64,000 bases of DNA from Ramlibacter tataouinensis (GCF_001580455.1 NZ_CP010951.1:3187001-3251000), one strand, 5' to 3'; positions 34,944 to 43,985 are shown, counted from the first letter of the stretch. Program-made: numbers and translations. Notes: generated from the sequence alone by a model not told the origin.

Positions 34944-35384
34944 TCAGCCGCGGTCGCCGCTGATGTAGTGCTCCAGTTGCTCGATGACGAACCTCTGGTC
35001 GGCGACCGCCTGCTTGACCAGGTCCCCGATCGAGACCATGCCAACCAAGCGGCGGTCATCCACCACGGGCAGGTGGCGCAGCCGGTTCTCGGTCATCAAG
35101 GCCATGCACTCGTCGTTCGTGCGACTCGATTGAACGACCAGGACCGGTGCCGACATGATCTCGCGCACCGGGGTCTGGGCGGCCGCGCGGGCCGACAGGA
35201 TGACCTTGCGGGCGCAGTCGCGCTCGGAAAGGATGCCGATGACCTGTCCCTGGTCGAGAACGACCAGCGCCCCTACATTGGCGTCGGTCATCCGTTTGAC
35301 CGCATCCAACGCCGAGGCCGCCGCCTCGATGGTGTGAACCGTCCGGATGGACTTCGACTTCAAGATGTCGGCGACTGTCGTCAT
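34944..35384 (-). CDS. CBS-domain pair protein
   Basis: A 146-residue protein made of two CBS domains. It begins MTTVADILKSKS, with VIGILSERDCARKVIL ending the first repeat and LVGMVSIGDLVKQAV ending the second. CBS pairs bind adenosine nucleotides and often sense energy charge. It closely resembles stand-alone CBS proteins common in Burkholderiales. GGATGAG precedes the start. It lies among stress-type genes (a KGG peptide downstream of a sigma-54 promoter), but no partner enzyme is evident. Confidence 0.88.
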   Translation of the reverse strand: MTTVADILKSKSIRTVHTIEAAASALDAVKRMTDANVGALVVLDQGQVIGILSERDCARKVILSARAAAQTPVREIMSAPVLVVQSSRTNDECMALMTENRLRHLPVVDDRRLVGMVSIGDLVKQAVADQRFVIEQLEHYISGDRG

Positions 35385-35505
35385 GGCTCATCCCGCGTTC
35401 GACGCTGATGGCCTTCATTCTGCATTCTCGAATCCGGGCTGAAAAGACAGAGGCCGGCAGGCTGGCTCACGATGCGGCTGCGCCTGCCGCGCCAGCCTCG
35501 TTCCC

Positions 35506-35820
35506 TCAGTGCAGCAAGCGCTCGAGGAGCCCGCGCCGCCGGGGTGCTGTCGGCGACAGGGCATCGGCCTTCCTGCGCCAGCGCGCGGCCAGCCGCGAGA
35601 AGCGCGCGCGCGTGTTGCCGTCGAAGCATTCCTGCTCGCACAGGGTGGAGAAGTTGCGCGCGATGCGCCAGGCCAGCAGGTAGCGATGGGCCGGCGCCGC
35701 GTTGTGCATGTAGGCGGTCATGAGCGACAGCGTCGCGAGCCAGAGCGCATGGCTCGCGCGTGACAAGGCCGCCGGATCATCCGGCGGCCCGTGTGCCGCG
35801 GCAGGTGCCTTGTCGTCCAT
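35506..35820 (-). CDS. small hypothetical protein
   Basis: A 104-residue protein with no recognisable domain. It contains an amphipathic, His-containing helix (ALWLATLSLMTAYMHNAAP) that might associate with membrane and a strongly basic C-terminus (ARWRRKADAL, RRRGLLERLLH). I chose the ATG preceded by GGGAGTGA; a GTG three codons earlier is possible. It lies between the KGG stress gene and the CBS gene on the same strand, so it may be cotranscribed with them. Confidence 0.55.
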   Translation of the reverse strand: MDDKAPAAAHGPPDDPAALSRASHALWLATLSLMTAYMHNAAPAHRYLLAWRIARNFSTLCEQECFDGNTRARFSRLAARWRRKADALSPTAPRRRGLLERLLH

Positions 35821-35898
35821 GGCGCTCACTCCCTGGTGCCTTGCCTCATCCTAGGGAGGACGACACGCGGACTGTGTCAGCCCGCGTTCCAATTGAAT

Positions 35899-35918
35899 CC
35901 CGCTGTTTCCGCAGCGGG
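35899..35918 (-). terminator. GC hairpin after the KGG gene
   Basis: CCCGCTG and CAGCGGG form a seven-pair stem around a six-base loop, 14 bp beyond the KGG stop. The T-run on the minus strand is weak (ATTC), so it may be an attenuator or processing hairpin rather than a full terminator. Confidence 0.4.
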
Positions 35919-35931
35919 GCGGTTCAAGCGA

Positions 35932-36156
35932 TCAGGCAGAGCTGCGTTCGCCGCGCGCGTGGCGCTTGCGCCCGGCGGCGCGCGCTTCCTCGCTGGTGAA
36001 CTCGTGGGCATGGCCGCTCTGGTGGGCAGCGCGCCCGCCCAGGCTGGCGATCTCCCGCTGGCGCTGGGGATCCATGGCGGCAAAGCCACGCAGCGCACGG
36101 CGGGGCGTGGCCGACGGGTGCTCGCTGCGCTCGCTGTTGAGGTCTTGCAGGGGCAT
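35932..36156 (-). CDS. KGG domain stress-type peptide
   Basis: A 74-residue hydrophilic peptide with one KGG-type repeat: GFAAMDPQRQREIASLGGRA followed by HEFTSEEARAAGRKRH. The family includes Con-10-like and general-stress proteins that are abundant in stationary or dry cells; their molecular role is not settled. The start MPLQDLN has GGA about 11 bases upstream. The gene follows a sigma-54 promoter whose start site would give a ~37-nt leader. An NtrC-type regulator, hybrid kinase and rpoN lie just upstream, which suggests control by that module. Confidence 0.85.
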   Translation of the reverse strand: MPLQDLNSERSEHPSATPRRALRGFAAMDPQRQREIASLGGRAAHQSGHAHEFTSEEARAAGRKRHARGERSSA

Positions 36157-36203
36157 GGTGAGCATTCCTTTCGGATGTGTTGAGGATGGGTGCTCGACAT
36201 GTG

Positions 36204-36218
36204 GCAAGGCTCGTGCCC
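36204..36218 (-). promoter_or_regulatory. sigma-54 promoter of the KGG gene
   Basis: Minus-strand GGGCACGAGCCTTGC matches the sigma-54 consensus TGGCACG-N4-TTGC with a single change. The -24 GG and -12 GC are separated by exactly 10 bases. It lies ~48 bp before the KGG start codon. Confidence 0.75.
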
Positions 36219-36316
36219 GACAACTGGGGTTCCGCCAGCAGCCCGGCGGTAAAACTTGCGGCAATCCTGGTCTGGATCGGTCGGACGCCACCTAACCGCC
36301 CAAGGGTGGCGACGCC

Positions 36317-37666
36317 TTAGAGGCCGTACTCCTTGAGCCGGTTGTAGAGCGTCTTCAGGCTGACGCCCAGGGCGGCGGCGGTGCGTTCCTTCTGGTGGCC
36401 GAAGTGTTCCAGCGTGGCCAGGATGACCCGCTTCTCGACCTCCGCCAGCGGCGTGCCGACCTGGACTTCGAGCATCTCACGGCGGCTGGCGGCCGCCGCG
36501 GGCTCCACGAGCACGTCGCGCGGCAGCCATTGGTCGGTGATCTCGTCGCCGGTGGTCATGACATAGGCGCGCTGCAACGCGTTTCGCAGTTCACGCACGT
36601 TACCCGGCCACCGGTACTGCGCCAGGCGTTGGAGCGCCGCCGGCGTGGCGTGCTTGAGGGCACCCTCCCGCTGGCCCATCTCCTGCAAGAAATGCTGCAC
36701 CAGCAGCGGCAGGTCTTCCTGCCGCTCGCGCAGCGGCGGCATGTCGATCGGAAACACGTTCAGGCGGTAGAACAGGTCGCGCCGCAGCGCGCCGCTGGAC
36801 ACCGCTTCGTCCGGGTCGCGGTTGGTGGCCGCGACGACCCGCACGTCGGTCTCCTGCGGCGTGGTCGAGCCCACGCGCATGAAGGTGCCTGATTCCAGCA
36901 CCCGTAGCAGCTTGACCTGCAGCGCGGGCGACATCTCGGTCACCTCGTCGAGGAACAGCGTGCCGCCATGGGCGCGCTCGAAGAAGCCTAGGTGCTGGCG
37001 CTCCGCTCCGGTGAAGCTGCCGCGCTCGTGGCCGAAGATCTCGCTCTCGATCAGGTTCGGCGAAATCGCACCGCAGTTGACGGCGAGGAACGGCCTTGAC
37101 CGGCGGCGGCTGAGGTCGTGCACGGTGCGCGCGACGAGTTCCTTGCCGGTCCCGCTCTCCCCGGCCAGCAACACGGTGACGGAGGTGCCCGCCACCCGTG
37201 CGATCTGCTCGTAGACGCGGCGCATCGGCTCCGATGTGCCGACCAGGTGGCCGAAGCAGGAACTCTGTCGCAGGTCGTCCAGCAGGTGATCCACCTCTGC
37301 GCGCAGCACCGACGGCCGCGTCACGCGCGACAGGATGCTTTGCAGATGCTTGGCGCTGACCGGCTTGATCAGGTAATCCGTCGCGCCGTAGCGCAAGGCC
37401 TGGATCGAAGTTTCCAGGCTGGCGTGCCCAGTCACGAGAACGACCTCGGAGTTGCCGATCAGGTCCTGCTCGTCCAGCAGCGCCATGCCGTTGCCGTCAG
37501 GCAGCATCAGGTCGAGCAGGACGACGTCGGGCTGCTGCATGGCCATCTGCCGGCGCGCATCCTGCAGCGAGCGCGCCGTCGCCGCGGAGAATCCGTGCGC
37601 GCCGACCAGCGCGGCCATCATCTTCGCGGAATCGGCATCGTCCTCGACGATGAGTGCGTGTCCCAT
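36317..37666 (-). CDS. NtrC-family sigma-54-dependent response regulator
   Basis: A 449-residue activator with an N-terminal receiver (phospho-Asp52 in LLDLMLPDG), a central AAA+ domain (Walker A GESGTGKE at 169-176) and a C-terminal Fis-type helix-turn-helix (KERTAAALGVSLKTLYNRLKEYG). The sigma-54 contact loop reads GSFTGA (216-221) instead of GAFTGA. A hybrid kinase gene is 108 bp upstream, rpoN beyond it, and a sigma-54 promoter downstream. No Shine-Dalgarno is visible: the ATG follows a duplicated AGTAGTACC. Confidence 0.95.
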   Translation of the reverse strand: MGHALIVEDDADSAKMMAALVGAHGFSAATARSLQDARRQMAMQQPDVVLLDLMLPDGNGMALLDEQDLIGNSEVVLVTGHASLETSIQALRYGATDYLIKPVSAKHLQSILSRVTRPSVLRAEVDHLLDDLRQSSCFGHLVGTSEPMRRVYEQIARVAGTSVTVLLAGESGTGKELVARTVHDLSRRRSRPFLAVNCGAISPNLIESEIFGHERGSFTGAERQHLGFFERAHGGTLFLDEVTEMSPALQVKLLRVLESGTFMRVGSTTPQETDVRVVAATNRDPDEAVSSGALRRDLFYRLNVFPIDMPPLRERQEDLPLLVQHFLQEMGQREGALKHATPAALQRLAQYRWPGNVRELRNALQRAYVMTTGDEITDQWLPRDVLVEPAAAASRREMLEVQVGTPLAEVEKRVILATLEHFGHQKERTAAALGVSLKTLYNRLKEYGL

Positions 37667-37667
37667 T

Positions 37668-37685
37668 GGTACTACTGGTACTACT
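37668..37685. repeat. 9-bp tandem duplication at the regulator start
   Basis: GGTACTACT occurs twice in succession directly upstream of the NtrC-type start codon, where a ribosome-binding site should be. It may affect translation. Confidence 0.7.
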
Positions 37686-37719
37686 TCGCGGCCTATGGTC
37701 TGAATGACAGCCGGTACAT

Positions 37720-37750
37720 CTCGACCAAAACATTATTCGCCCCGGTCGAG
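37720..37750. repeat. inverted repeat between kinase and regulator
   Basis: CTCGACC and GGTCGAG form a perfect seven-base inverted repeat with a 17-base AT-richer loop between the hybrid kinase and NtrC-type genes. It could be an operator or a weak hairpin. Confidence 0.4.
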
Positions 37751-37774
37751 CAGGATGTGTAACGCGAGGTGAAA

Positions 37775-40369
37775 TCAGTCCAGGCTGAGGCTGGCACGCA
37801 GCTGGTGGCGATCGACCGGCTTGACGAGGTAGGCGTCGAATCCGGCCGCGACCGCTTCCCGCTGGTCCCGCTCGTGCCCGTAGCCCGACAAGGCGATCAT
37901 GCGTCCCGGGTAGCCCGCGGCCCGGGCCCGGCGCGCCAGTTCGAACCCCGTGAGCCCCGGCAAGCCGATGTCGACGATGCAGACTTCGGGTTTGAGCTTG
38001 AGCAATCGCGCGAGTCCCTCGACGCCGTCGGCCGCGGTGGCTACCGTGTGCCCATCGAGTTCGAGTTTGGTGCGCAGCGCCGCGAGCACATCCTCGTGGT
38101 CCTCGATCAGCAGCACCTGGCGGCGGCGCGATGGCGGCAGGATGTCCTCGCGCGAGGCCGCGGGCGCTTCGATTGCCGGCAGCCGCACCGTGAACCGGGT
38201 GCCCTCGGCCGAGCTTGCCACCGAGACGGCGCCGCCGTGCAATTGCACCAAGCTTCGCACCAGGGTCAGTCCGATGCCCAGGCCGCCCGCGCGCCGGTCC
38301 AGCGTGCGTTGGCCCTGCACGAACAGGTCGAAGATATGCGGCAGCAGCGCATCCGGGATGCCCATCCCTGCGTCCTGCACGTCGAGCACGCAGTCGTCAT
38401 CGGCACGCCGCACCGCAACCAGGATGTCGCGCCCGGCGGGGGTGTACTTGATCGCATTGACGAGCAGGTTCGTCGCCACCTGCTCCAGCCTCACCGGATC
38501 GCCTTCCACCCAGGCATCGTGCAGTTCCAGCCGCAGGCGGTGGTCTTTCGACTCGCCGGTGAGCGCCAGCGTCTCGTTCACCCGGCGCACTACGCCGGCC
38601 AGATTGACCGGCTGTTGCGTGAGCACGATCTTGCCGGCGACGACGCGGCCGACGTCGAGCAGGTCGTTCACCATGTGCGCCAGGTTGCGCGACTGGCGGC
38701 CGATGATGGCGCGGGCTTCCAGGGCGCCGGGGCTGTCCGCCGGCGCGGCGTCGAGCACATCCACCGCGGCGCAGATGGCACCGAGCGGATTGCGCAGCTC
38801 GTGGCTGAGCATGGCAAGGAATTCGTCCTTCGCCCGGCTGGCCGCCTCCGCGTCGCGGCGCGCGGCGAGCGCGTGTTCGGTCAGCTGGGCGCGTTCGCGC
38901 TCGGCCCGCCGCTCTTCGCTCATGTCGACGCTGACACCGGTCAACTCCAGGGCGCGGTCCTGGCCGTCGTAGCGCAGCACGATGCGGCTGGACAGCCAGC
39001 ATGAGCTGCCGTCGGGCCGTATCACGCAATATTGCACCGTCTCCTTTTCGCGGCGCAGCGCGCAGGCCGTCCAGAACTCGCGTTCGACGCGGGCGCGGTC
39101 CTCCGTCTCGATGCGGGAGAACCAATCCTGCAAGGTGCCGTGAACCAGCGAGGCGATGCCGAACAACTTGCATTGCCCGGGCGTCCATGACAGGCGATCG
39201 GCACGGAAGTCGTAGTGGAAGAAGCCGACGTGGCCGGCTTCCTGCGCAAGCTCCACCAGGTGCTGGCTCGATCGGAGCTCCTCGGCCGCCGCGCGCAGGG
39301 CTGCCGCCGATTCGGCGTCCTGCTGGCGCGACTGGTCCAGCGCGTCGCGCAGGCGGGCGATCTCCCGCACCGGGACCGGGCTGCCCAGCCCGGCCGCGCC
39401 GTGCGTGGCCAGGCGTCGCAGCGGCCTCGCGATGCGGCGTGCCACCAGCGCGGCCAGCAGCAGGCCCAGCAGCAGGCTGCCGCCGCTCGCCGCCAGCGCA
39501 GTCGCGATCTCCCGGACATACGTGCGGTCGATCGGCGCGGCCGGCAGCCACACGCGCGCATGCCAGCCGGCCAGCGGAATGGTCCGCCAGGCGGCGTACA
39601 CCGTCTGGCCGTCCAGGCCGGTGGAGCGGTGCGTGCCCGAAGCGCGGCCATCCATTTCGTCCCAGATTTCGGGCAGCAGCCTGCTGCCGGCAGGAACGAC
39701 CGCCGCGTAGGAATAACTGATCAACAGCTGCTGCGCATCGAACAGGCTGGCCTGCGCGCCCTGCGGCATGCTGGCGCTGGTCACCAGGCGCTGCCAGACG
39801 CCGTCGCTCATGCGCGCGCCCAGCACGTAGCGGACATGGCCGGCCTGCATCACCGGCATGGCGATGGCGATCCCCCGTTGGCCGGCGCCTTGGCCGCCGA
39901 GCGCACCGGTCACCGGCTGGCGGCGGCGCAGAACCTGCGCGTGCAACTCGCGCATGCCCGGGGACGACGCGCCGCGCAGGTCCGGTGCGGCGGTGTCCAG
40001 CACCGGCGTCCCCTCCGGGTCCAGCAGGAAGATGCTGTCCCAATCGCGGCGCGGCCGGCCTTGCAGCAATCGGCCGAGGGCGGCGATTCGCCCCTGCTGG
40101 AACAGTTCCGATTGCGACAGCACCGTGAGCGCCTCGAGCGACGAAGCCAGTTCACGCTCGGCCGACTGCGCCAGCGCCGTGGCCGAGCGGCTGAGCTCAT
40201 CGTCGATCTGTGTCTGCTGCGCGCGCAGGTCCCGGTAGATCTCCCAGGTCATGAACGCCGCGATCGGCAGGATCGCCAGCAACATCACGGCCACCAGGTA
40301 GGTTCGCAGTGACGCGACGGGCCACGATCTCTCGATCCGGTCCTTCGCGCGTTGCAGAGCAGCCTTCAT
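37775..40369 (-). CDS. hybrid sensor histidine kinase with receiver
   Basis: An 864-residue membrane kinase. Transmembrane segments at ~22-41 and ~291-311 enclose a periplasmic sensor of about 250 residues, probably dCache-like. A PAS domain (~370-485), a HisKA domain with phospho-His523 (LSHELRNP), a HATPase_c domain and a C-terminal receiver (LLIEDHEDV, CIVDIGLPG) follow. The longer upstream frame is rejected because MKAALQRAKD opens the typical cytoplasmic start. It is divergent from rpoN and directly upstream of the NtrC-type regulator, its likely partner. Confidence 0.92.
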   Translation of the reverse strand: MKAALQRAKDRIERSWPVASLRTYLVAVMLLAILPIAAFMTWEIYRDLRAQQTQIDDELSRSATALAQSAERELASSLEALTVLSQSELFQQGRIAALGRLLQGRPRRDWDSIFLLDPEGTPVLDTAAPDLRGASSPGMRELHAQVLRRRQPVTGALGGQGAGQRGIAIAMPVMQAGHVRYVLGARMSDGVWQRLVTSASMPQGAQASLFDAQQLLISYSYAAVVPAGSRLLPEIWDEMDGRASGTHRSTGLDGQTVYAAWRTIPLAGWHARVWLPAAPIDRTYVREIATALAASGGSLLLGLLLAALVARRIARPLRRLATHGAAGLGSPVPVREIARLRDALDQSRQQDAESAAALRAAAEELRSSQHLVELAQEAGHVGFFHYDFRADRLSWTPGQCKLFGIASLVHGTLQDWFSRIETEDRARVEREFWTACALRREKETVQYCVIRPDGSSCWLSSRIVLRYDGQDRALELTGVSVDMSEERRAERERAQLTEHALAARRDAEAASRAKDEFLAMLSHELRNPLGAICAAVDVLDAAPADSPGALEARAIIGRQSRNLAHMVNDLLDVGRVVAGKIVLTQQPVNLAGVVRRVNETLALTGESKDHRLRLELHDAWVEGDPVRLEQVATNLLVNAIKYTPAGRDILVAVRRADDDCVLDVQDAGMGIPDALLPHIFDLFVQGQRTLDRRAGGLGIGLTLVRSLVQLHGGAVSVASSAEGTRFTVRLPAIEAPAASREDILPPSRRRQVLLIEDHEDVLAALRTKLELDGHTVATAADGVEGLARLLKLKPEVCIVDIGLPGLTGFELARRARAAGYPGRMIALSGYGHERDQREAVAAGFDAYLVKPVDRHQLRASLSLD

Positions 40370-40522
40370 CTGTCGCTCGGCAATTTGAGCATCTTTTCGC
40401 GTATCGGGGCACGGCTTCAGGTTACGGCCTTCTTCTCGCGTAACGGAACTGGGGCCGCAGAGCCGGCGAGACGGATGGCCGGCGCATGATGAGCGCGATC
40501 CACAACAGTAGACGGGCAACCG

Positions 40523-41902
40523 ATGAGTTCACTGAGCATCCACACGCATGCCTCGCTGCAGGCCACGCTGTCACCGCGCCTGCAGAAAGCCGTGCGGCTG
40601 CTGCAGATGTCGTCCCAGGATTTCGCCCAGGTCGTTCGCGACGCGCTCGACACCAACCCCTTTCTCGAGCAGGACGAACCCGCGCTCATCGATGCCGCGG
40701 CCGAGGCGGCAAACGACGAACCGGACGAACCGCAACTCACCTGGGGCGCCGACGGCATTCGGCGCCTGGCGCGCGCACCGGACCTGACGGTCTTCGATAC
40801 CCTGCAGGCGCCGATTTCGCTGGCGGACCACCTGCTGGGCCAGCTCAACGTGCTGCAGCTGTCCGAGCGGGACCGCGCCTTGGCGCTGGCAGTCGTCGAG
40901 TCGCTCGACGAGGACGGTTACCTGCGGGTGCCCGTTGCCGAAGCGGGCGACGCGGCAGACCTGGATCCGCCGCCGGACGCCGAGGAGCTGGCGATCGCGC
41001 TCAAGCGCGTGCAGGCACTCGATCCGGCCGGCGTCGCCGCACGCGACCTGCGCGAATGCCTGGAACTGCAGCTCGCCAACATATCGGATCCGCAGCAGCG
41101 CGCGCTGGCGGCGCGCATGCTGCGCGATCACCTGGATGCGCTGGCGGCGCATGACTTTCGCGGGCTGATGCGGCGGCTGGGCTGCGACGGCTCCAGCGTC
41201 GAAGCCGCCTGCGCCGCGATCCGCCGGCTCGATCCGCATCCGGGCTGGCGCTTCTCGCCGCCGTCCACCGCCTACATCACCCCGGACGTGATCGCGCGCA
41301 AGGTGCGCGGCCGCTGGGTCGCGACCTTGAACGAGGCGGTGGTGCCGCGCGTCAAGGTGAACCGCGATTACGTGGAACTGTTCAAGCGCCACCGCAGCGC
41401 GCAGAACGACGAACTCGGCGCCCACCTGCAGGAAGCGCGCTGGACTGTGCGCAACGTCGAGCAGCGCTTTTCGACCATCCTGGCAGTGGCCGAGGCGATC
41501 CTGCAGCGCCAGCACCTTTTCCTGGCCTACGGGCCGATGGCGATGAAGCCGCTGGCGCTGCGCGAGATCGCCCAGGAACTGGGGGTCCACGAGTCCACCG
41601 TTTCGCGCGTGACCAACAACAAGTTCATGGCCACGCCCTGTGGCGTGTTCGAGCTGAAGTTCTTTTTCTCGCGCGGCCTGGGCACGGCGCGCGGCGGCGA
41701 GTGCTCGCCGACCGCCATCCGCGGCCTGATGCGCGAGATGATCGCGGCCGAACGCCCCGGCCAGCCGCTGTCGGACGTGGAGATCGCGCGCGAGCTGGAA
41801 CAGCAAGGCCTGAAGGTGGCGCGGCGGACGGTGACCAAGTACCGGCAGCTGTTGCGGATCGACCCGGCCGAACGCCGCAAGGAGCACGCGGTCCCGCGCT
41901 AG
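40523..41902 (+). CDS. rpoN: RNA polymerase sigma-54 factor
   Basis: A 459-residue sigma-54 factor. Region I is Gln/Leu-rich (SLQATLSPRLQKAVRLLQMS), a short acidic region II follows (~50-75), and then the core-binding and DNA-binding regions (HESTVSRVTNNKFM). The RpoN box reads ARRTVTKYR (433-441). It is somewhat shorter than typical RpoN. It is not in the usual lptB-rpoN-hpf context, so it may be a second, specialised copy, linked here to a bEBP, a hybrid kinase and a sigma-54 promoter. The rest of the genome must be seen to tell. Confidence 0.95.
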   Translation: MSSLSIHTHASLQATLSPRLQKAVRLLQMSSQDFAQVVRDALDTNPFLEQDEPALIDAAAEAANDEPDEPQLTWGADGIRRLARAPDLTVFDTLQAPISLADHLLGQLNVLQLSERDRALALAVVESLDEDGYLRVPVAEAGDAADLDPPPDAEELAIALKRVQALDPAGVAARDLRECLELQLANISDPQQRALAARMLRDHLDALAAHDFRGLMRRLGCDGSSVEAACAAIRRLDPHPGWRFSPPSTAYITPDVIARKVRGRWVATLNEAVVPRVKVNRDYVELFKRHRSAQNDELGAHLQEARWTVRNVEQRFSTILAVAEAILQRQHLFLAYGPMAMKPLALREIAQELGVHESTVSRVTNNKFMATPCGVFELKFFFSRGLGTARGGECSPTAIRGLMREMIAAERPGQPLSDVEIARELEQQGLKVARRTVTKYRQLLRIDPAERRKEHAVPR

Positions 41903-41952
41903 TGGCCGGCGCCCCACACGCCCTGGTCCCGGGAGGCCCTAGACTCGCGGGC

Positions 41953-43377
41953 ATGAAGCCCGACACCCTGCCCGCGCCCGCACCTGCGCCCGGGACGGAC
42001 GAAGCCGAATGGATCGAGGCGCAGCTGGTCGCCAGCCTGCTGCGCACCTCGAGCATCACGCAGCTGGTGGGGCTGTTCCTCGTTCCCATCTTCGTGGCCG
42101 TGCTGTGGGACAACGCGGACCCGACCGCCTTGCTGCTGTGGACCGGCGGCTCCATCGTGCTGGCCCTGGCCCGCTTCGCGACCATGCGCAAGTACACGCG
42201 CGAAGTCATGGGCGCGGGCGCGCGCGAGCACCTGGAGTTCTTCGGCCGCTTCGGGCAGTTGTGGCCGGTGAGCGCCTTCGTGTGGGGCCTGGCCGCGCTG
42301 CTGTTCTTCGGCCGCGTCCGCCTGACCGACCAGTTCGTGTGCTGGCTGCTGCTGGCGGGACTGGCGATGTTCTCGGTTTATGGCCAGTCGGGCCACCTGC
42401 GGACCTTCCATCGCTGGCTCGACACGCTGTCACTCACCTGCCTGGCCGTGATCTTCTGGCACACCGGCGTGGAGTTGCGCTTCCAGGGGCCCCTGTACCA
42501 CTATGCGGTCGCCGTGCTGGTGGTGGTGTTCTGGCAGCTGCTGCGGCAGACCGGCGACCGGCTGCACCATACGCACCGGCACAACTTCGAGCTGAAGTAC
42601 CGCAACAACGAGCTGATCGAGTCGCTGCGGCGCCAGACGCAGGCCGCGCTCGACGCAGTGGGCATCAAGAACCGCTTCCTCGCCAGCGCCGCCCATGACC
42701 TGCGCCAGCCGGTGCATGCGCTCGGGCTGTACGCCGACTGGCTCAGCAGCGAGCCGGAAATGGTGCACCAGATCGCGCCCAAGATCGTCGAATCGACCAA
42801 GGCCGTGAACGCGCTGTTCGATTCGCTGTTCGACCTGGTGCGGCTGGACTCGGGCAAGATCCGGCTGAACATCGAGCCGGTGGACCTGGAGCAGCTGCTG
42901 CGCGAGCTGGACCTGCAGTACCGGCCGTTGGCGCAGGCCAAGGGGCTGGACTTTCGCGTGCGCGCGGCGCCGGGCCGCGTGATGTCCGATGGCATCCTGC
43001 TGCGGCGCATCGTCGGCAACCTGATCTCCAACGCGATCAAGTACACGCAGAGCGGCGGCGTGCTGATCGCCGCGCGCGCCGGGCGCTCGCACGGCTGCAT
43101 CGAAGTGTGGGATACGGGGCCGGGCATCGATCCGGCGCACCAGCGCGACATCTTCCGCGAGTTCTACAAGGTGCCGGGGTACCTCGGCACGGAGGACGGC
43201 TTCGGGCTGGGGCTGTACATCGTCTCGCGCCTGTCCACCATCCTCGGCCACCCGCTGGCGCTGGCGTCCCGGCCCGGGCGGGGGACGATGTTCCGGGTGA
43301 TCCTGGAGCCCACGGACGAGCGGCAGGCGGTCGACCGCGCGGCGGCGGCTGTCCGTCAGCTGGTCAGCATGCCGTGA
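41953..43377 (+). CDS. membrane sensor histidine kinase
   Basis: A 474-residue kinase. The N-terminal ~205 residues have about six hydrophobic segments in three hairpins with no large periplasmic loop. A HisKA domain follows (ASAAHDLRQPVHALGLYADW, phospho-His near residue 245), then HATPase_c (NLISNAIKYTQSG, DTGPGIDP, GFGLGLYIVSRL). Such sensors often detect signals within or near the membrane. There is no receiver domain. It converges on, and overlaps by 22 bp, a NarL-type regulator gene that may be its partner. It starts 50 bp after rpoN. Confidence 0.9.
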   Translation: MKPDTLPAPAPAPGTDEAEWIEAQLVASLLRTSSITQLVGLFLVPIFVAVLWDNADPTALLLWTGGSIVLALARFATMRKYTREVMGAGAREHLEFFGRFGQLWPVSAFVWGLAALLFFGRVRLTDQFVCWLLLAGLAMFSVYGQSGHLRTFHRWLDTLSLTCLAVIFWHTGVELRFQGPLYHYAVAVLVVVFWQLLRQTGDRLHHTHRHNFELKYRNNELIESLRRQTQAALDAVGIKNRFLASAAHDLRQPVHALGLYADWLSSEPEMVHQIAPKIVESTKAVNALFDSLFDLVRLDSGKIRLNIEPVDLEQLLRELDLQYRPLAQAKGLDFRVRAAPGRVMSDGILLRRIVGNLISNAIKYTQSGGVLIAARAGRSHGCIEVWDTGPGIDPAHQRDIFREFYKVPGYLGTEDGFGLGLYIVSRLSTILGHPLALASRPGRGTMFRVILEPTDERQAVDRAAAAVRQLVSMP

Positions 43378-43985
43378 GTGCGCGCGTAGTGGATGGTCTG
43401 CGTGCGGCTCTTGACGCCCAGGCGCCGGAACAGGCGCCACAGGTGGACCTTCACCGTGTGTTCGCTGATGCCCAGCTCGTCGGCGATCTCGCGGTTGGAC
43501 AGGCCCCGGTCCAGCATCACGATCAGCTGCTTTTGCCGCTTGGACAGCTTGTTGTCCGTGGGTGAGAGCTCTTCGAAGCCGCCCTCGGCGGCCAGCAGCG
43601 CGCGCATCGCACTGGTGATCTCCTGTGCGCCCGCCGACTTCTCGATGTAGACGTCGGCGCCGGCCTCGATGCAGCCTTCCTCGGCGTCAGCGGCCGGCGA
43701 AGCGGACAGCACCGCCAGCGGCGTGTCGGGGAACAGCTTCTTGAGCTCATGGATCCCCGAGGTGCCGGTGGTGTCGGGCAACCGGAGGTCCAGGCAGATC
43801 AGGTCGGGCTTGCCGTGCTGGCGCACGGCGGCGTTCACGCCGCCCAGGCGTTCGAGCTCGACCACATTGGCGCCAGGACGCAGCCTGCGCATCAGCATCA
43901 CCACGGCCTCCCGCATCAGGGGATGGTCGTCGATGACAAACAGGTTCATCGCCCGCGTGGCAGGCGGCTTAATTTCTGTGGACAT
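43356..43985 (-). CDS. LuxR/NarL-type response regulator
   Basis: A 209-residue regulator with a receiver domain (FVIDDHPLMREAV, phospho-Asp in LICLDLRLPD) and a C-terminal LuxR-type DNA-binding domain (LSKRQKQLIVMLDRGLSNREIADELGISEHTVKVHLWRL). I start at MSTEIKPP; MNLFVIDD twelve codons later is an alternative because neither has a good Shine-Dalgarno. Its 3' end overlaps the sensor kinase by 22 bp in tail-to-tail orientation, an unusual layout for a cognate pair. Target genes are unknown. Confidence 0.9.
   Translation of the reverse strand: MSTEIKPPATRAMNLFVIDDHPLMREAVVMLMRRLRPGANVVELERLGGVNAAVRQHGKPDLICLDLRLPDTTGTSGIHELKKLFPDTPLAVLSASPAADAEEGCIEAGADVYIEKSAGAQEITSAMRALLAAEGGFEELSPTDNKLSKRQKQLIVMLDRGLSNREIADELGISEHTVKVHLWRLFRRLGVKSRTQTIHYARTHGMLTS

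Noticed and set aside
34836..35408. 190-residue plus-strand frame opposite the CBS gene
   Set aside because: Mirror frame of a clear CBS-domain protein, with no family match or Shine-Dalgarno.
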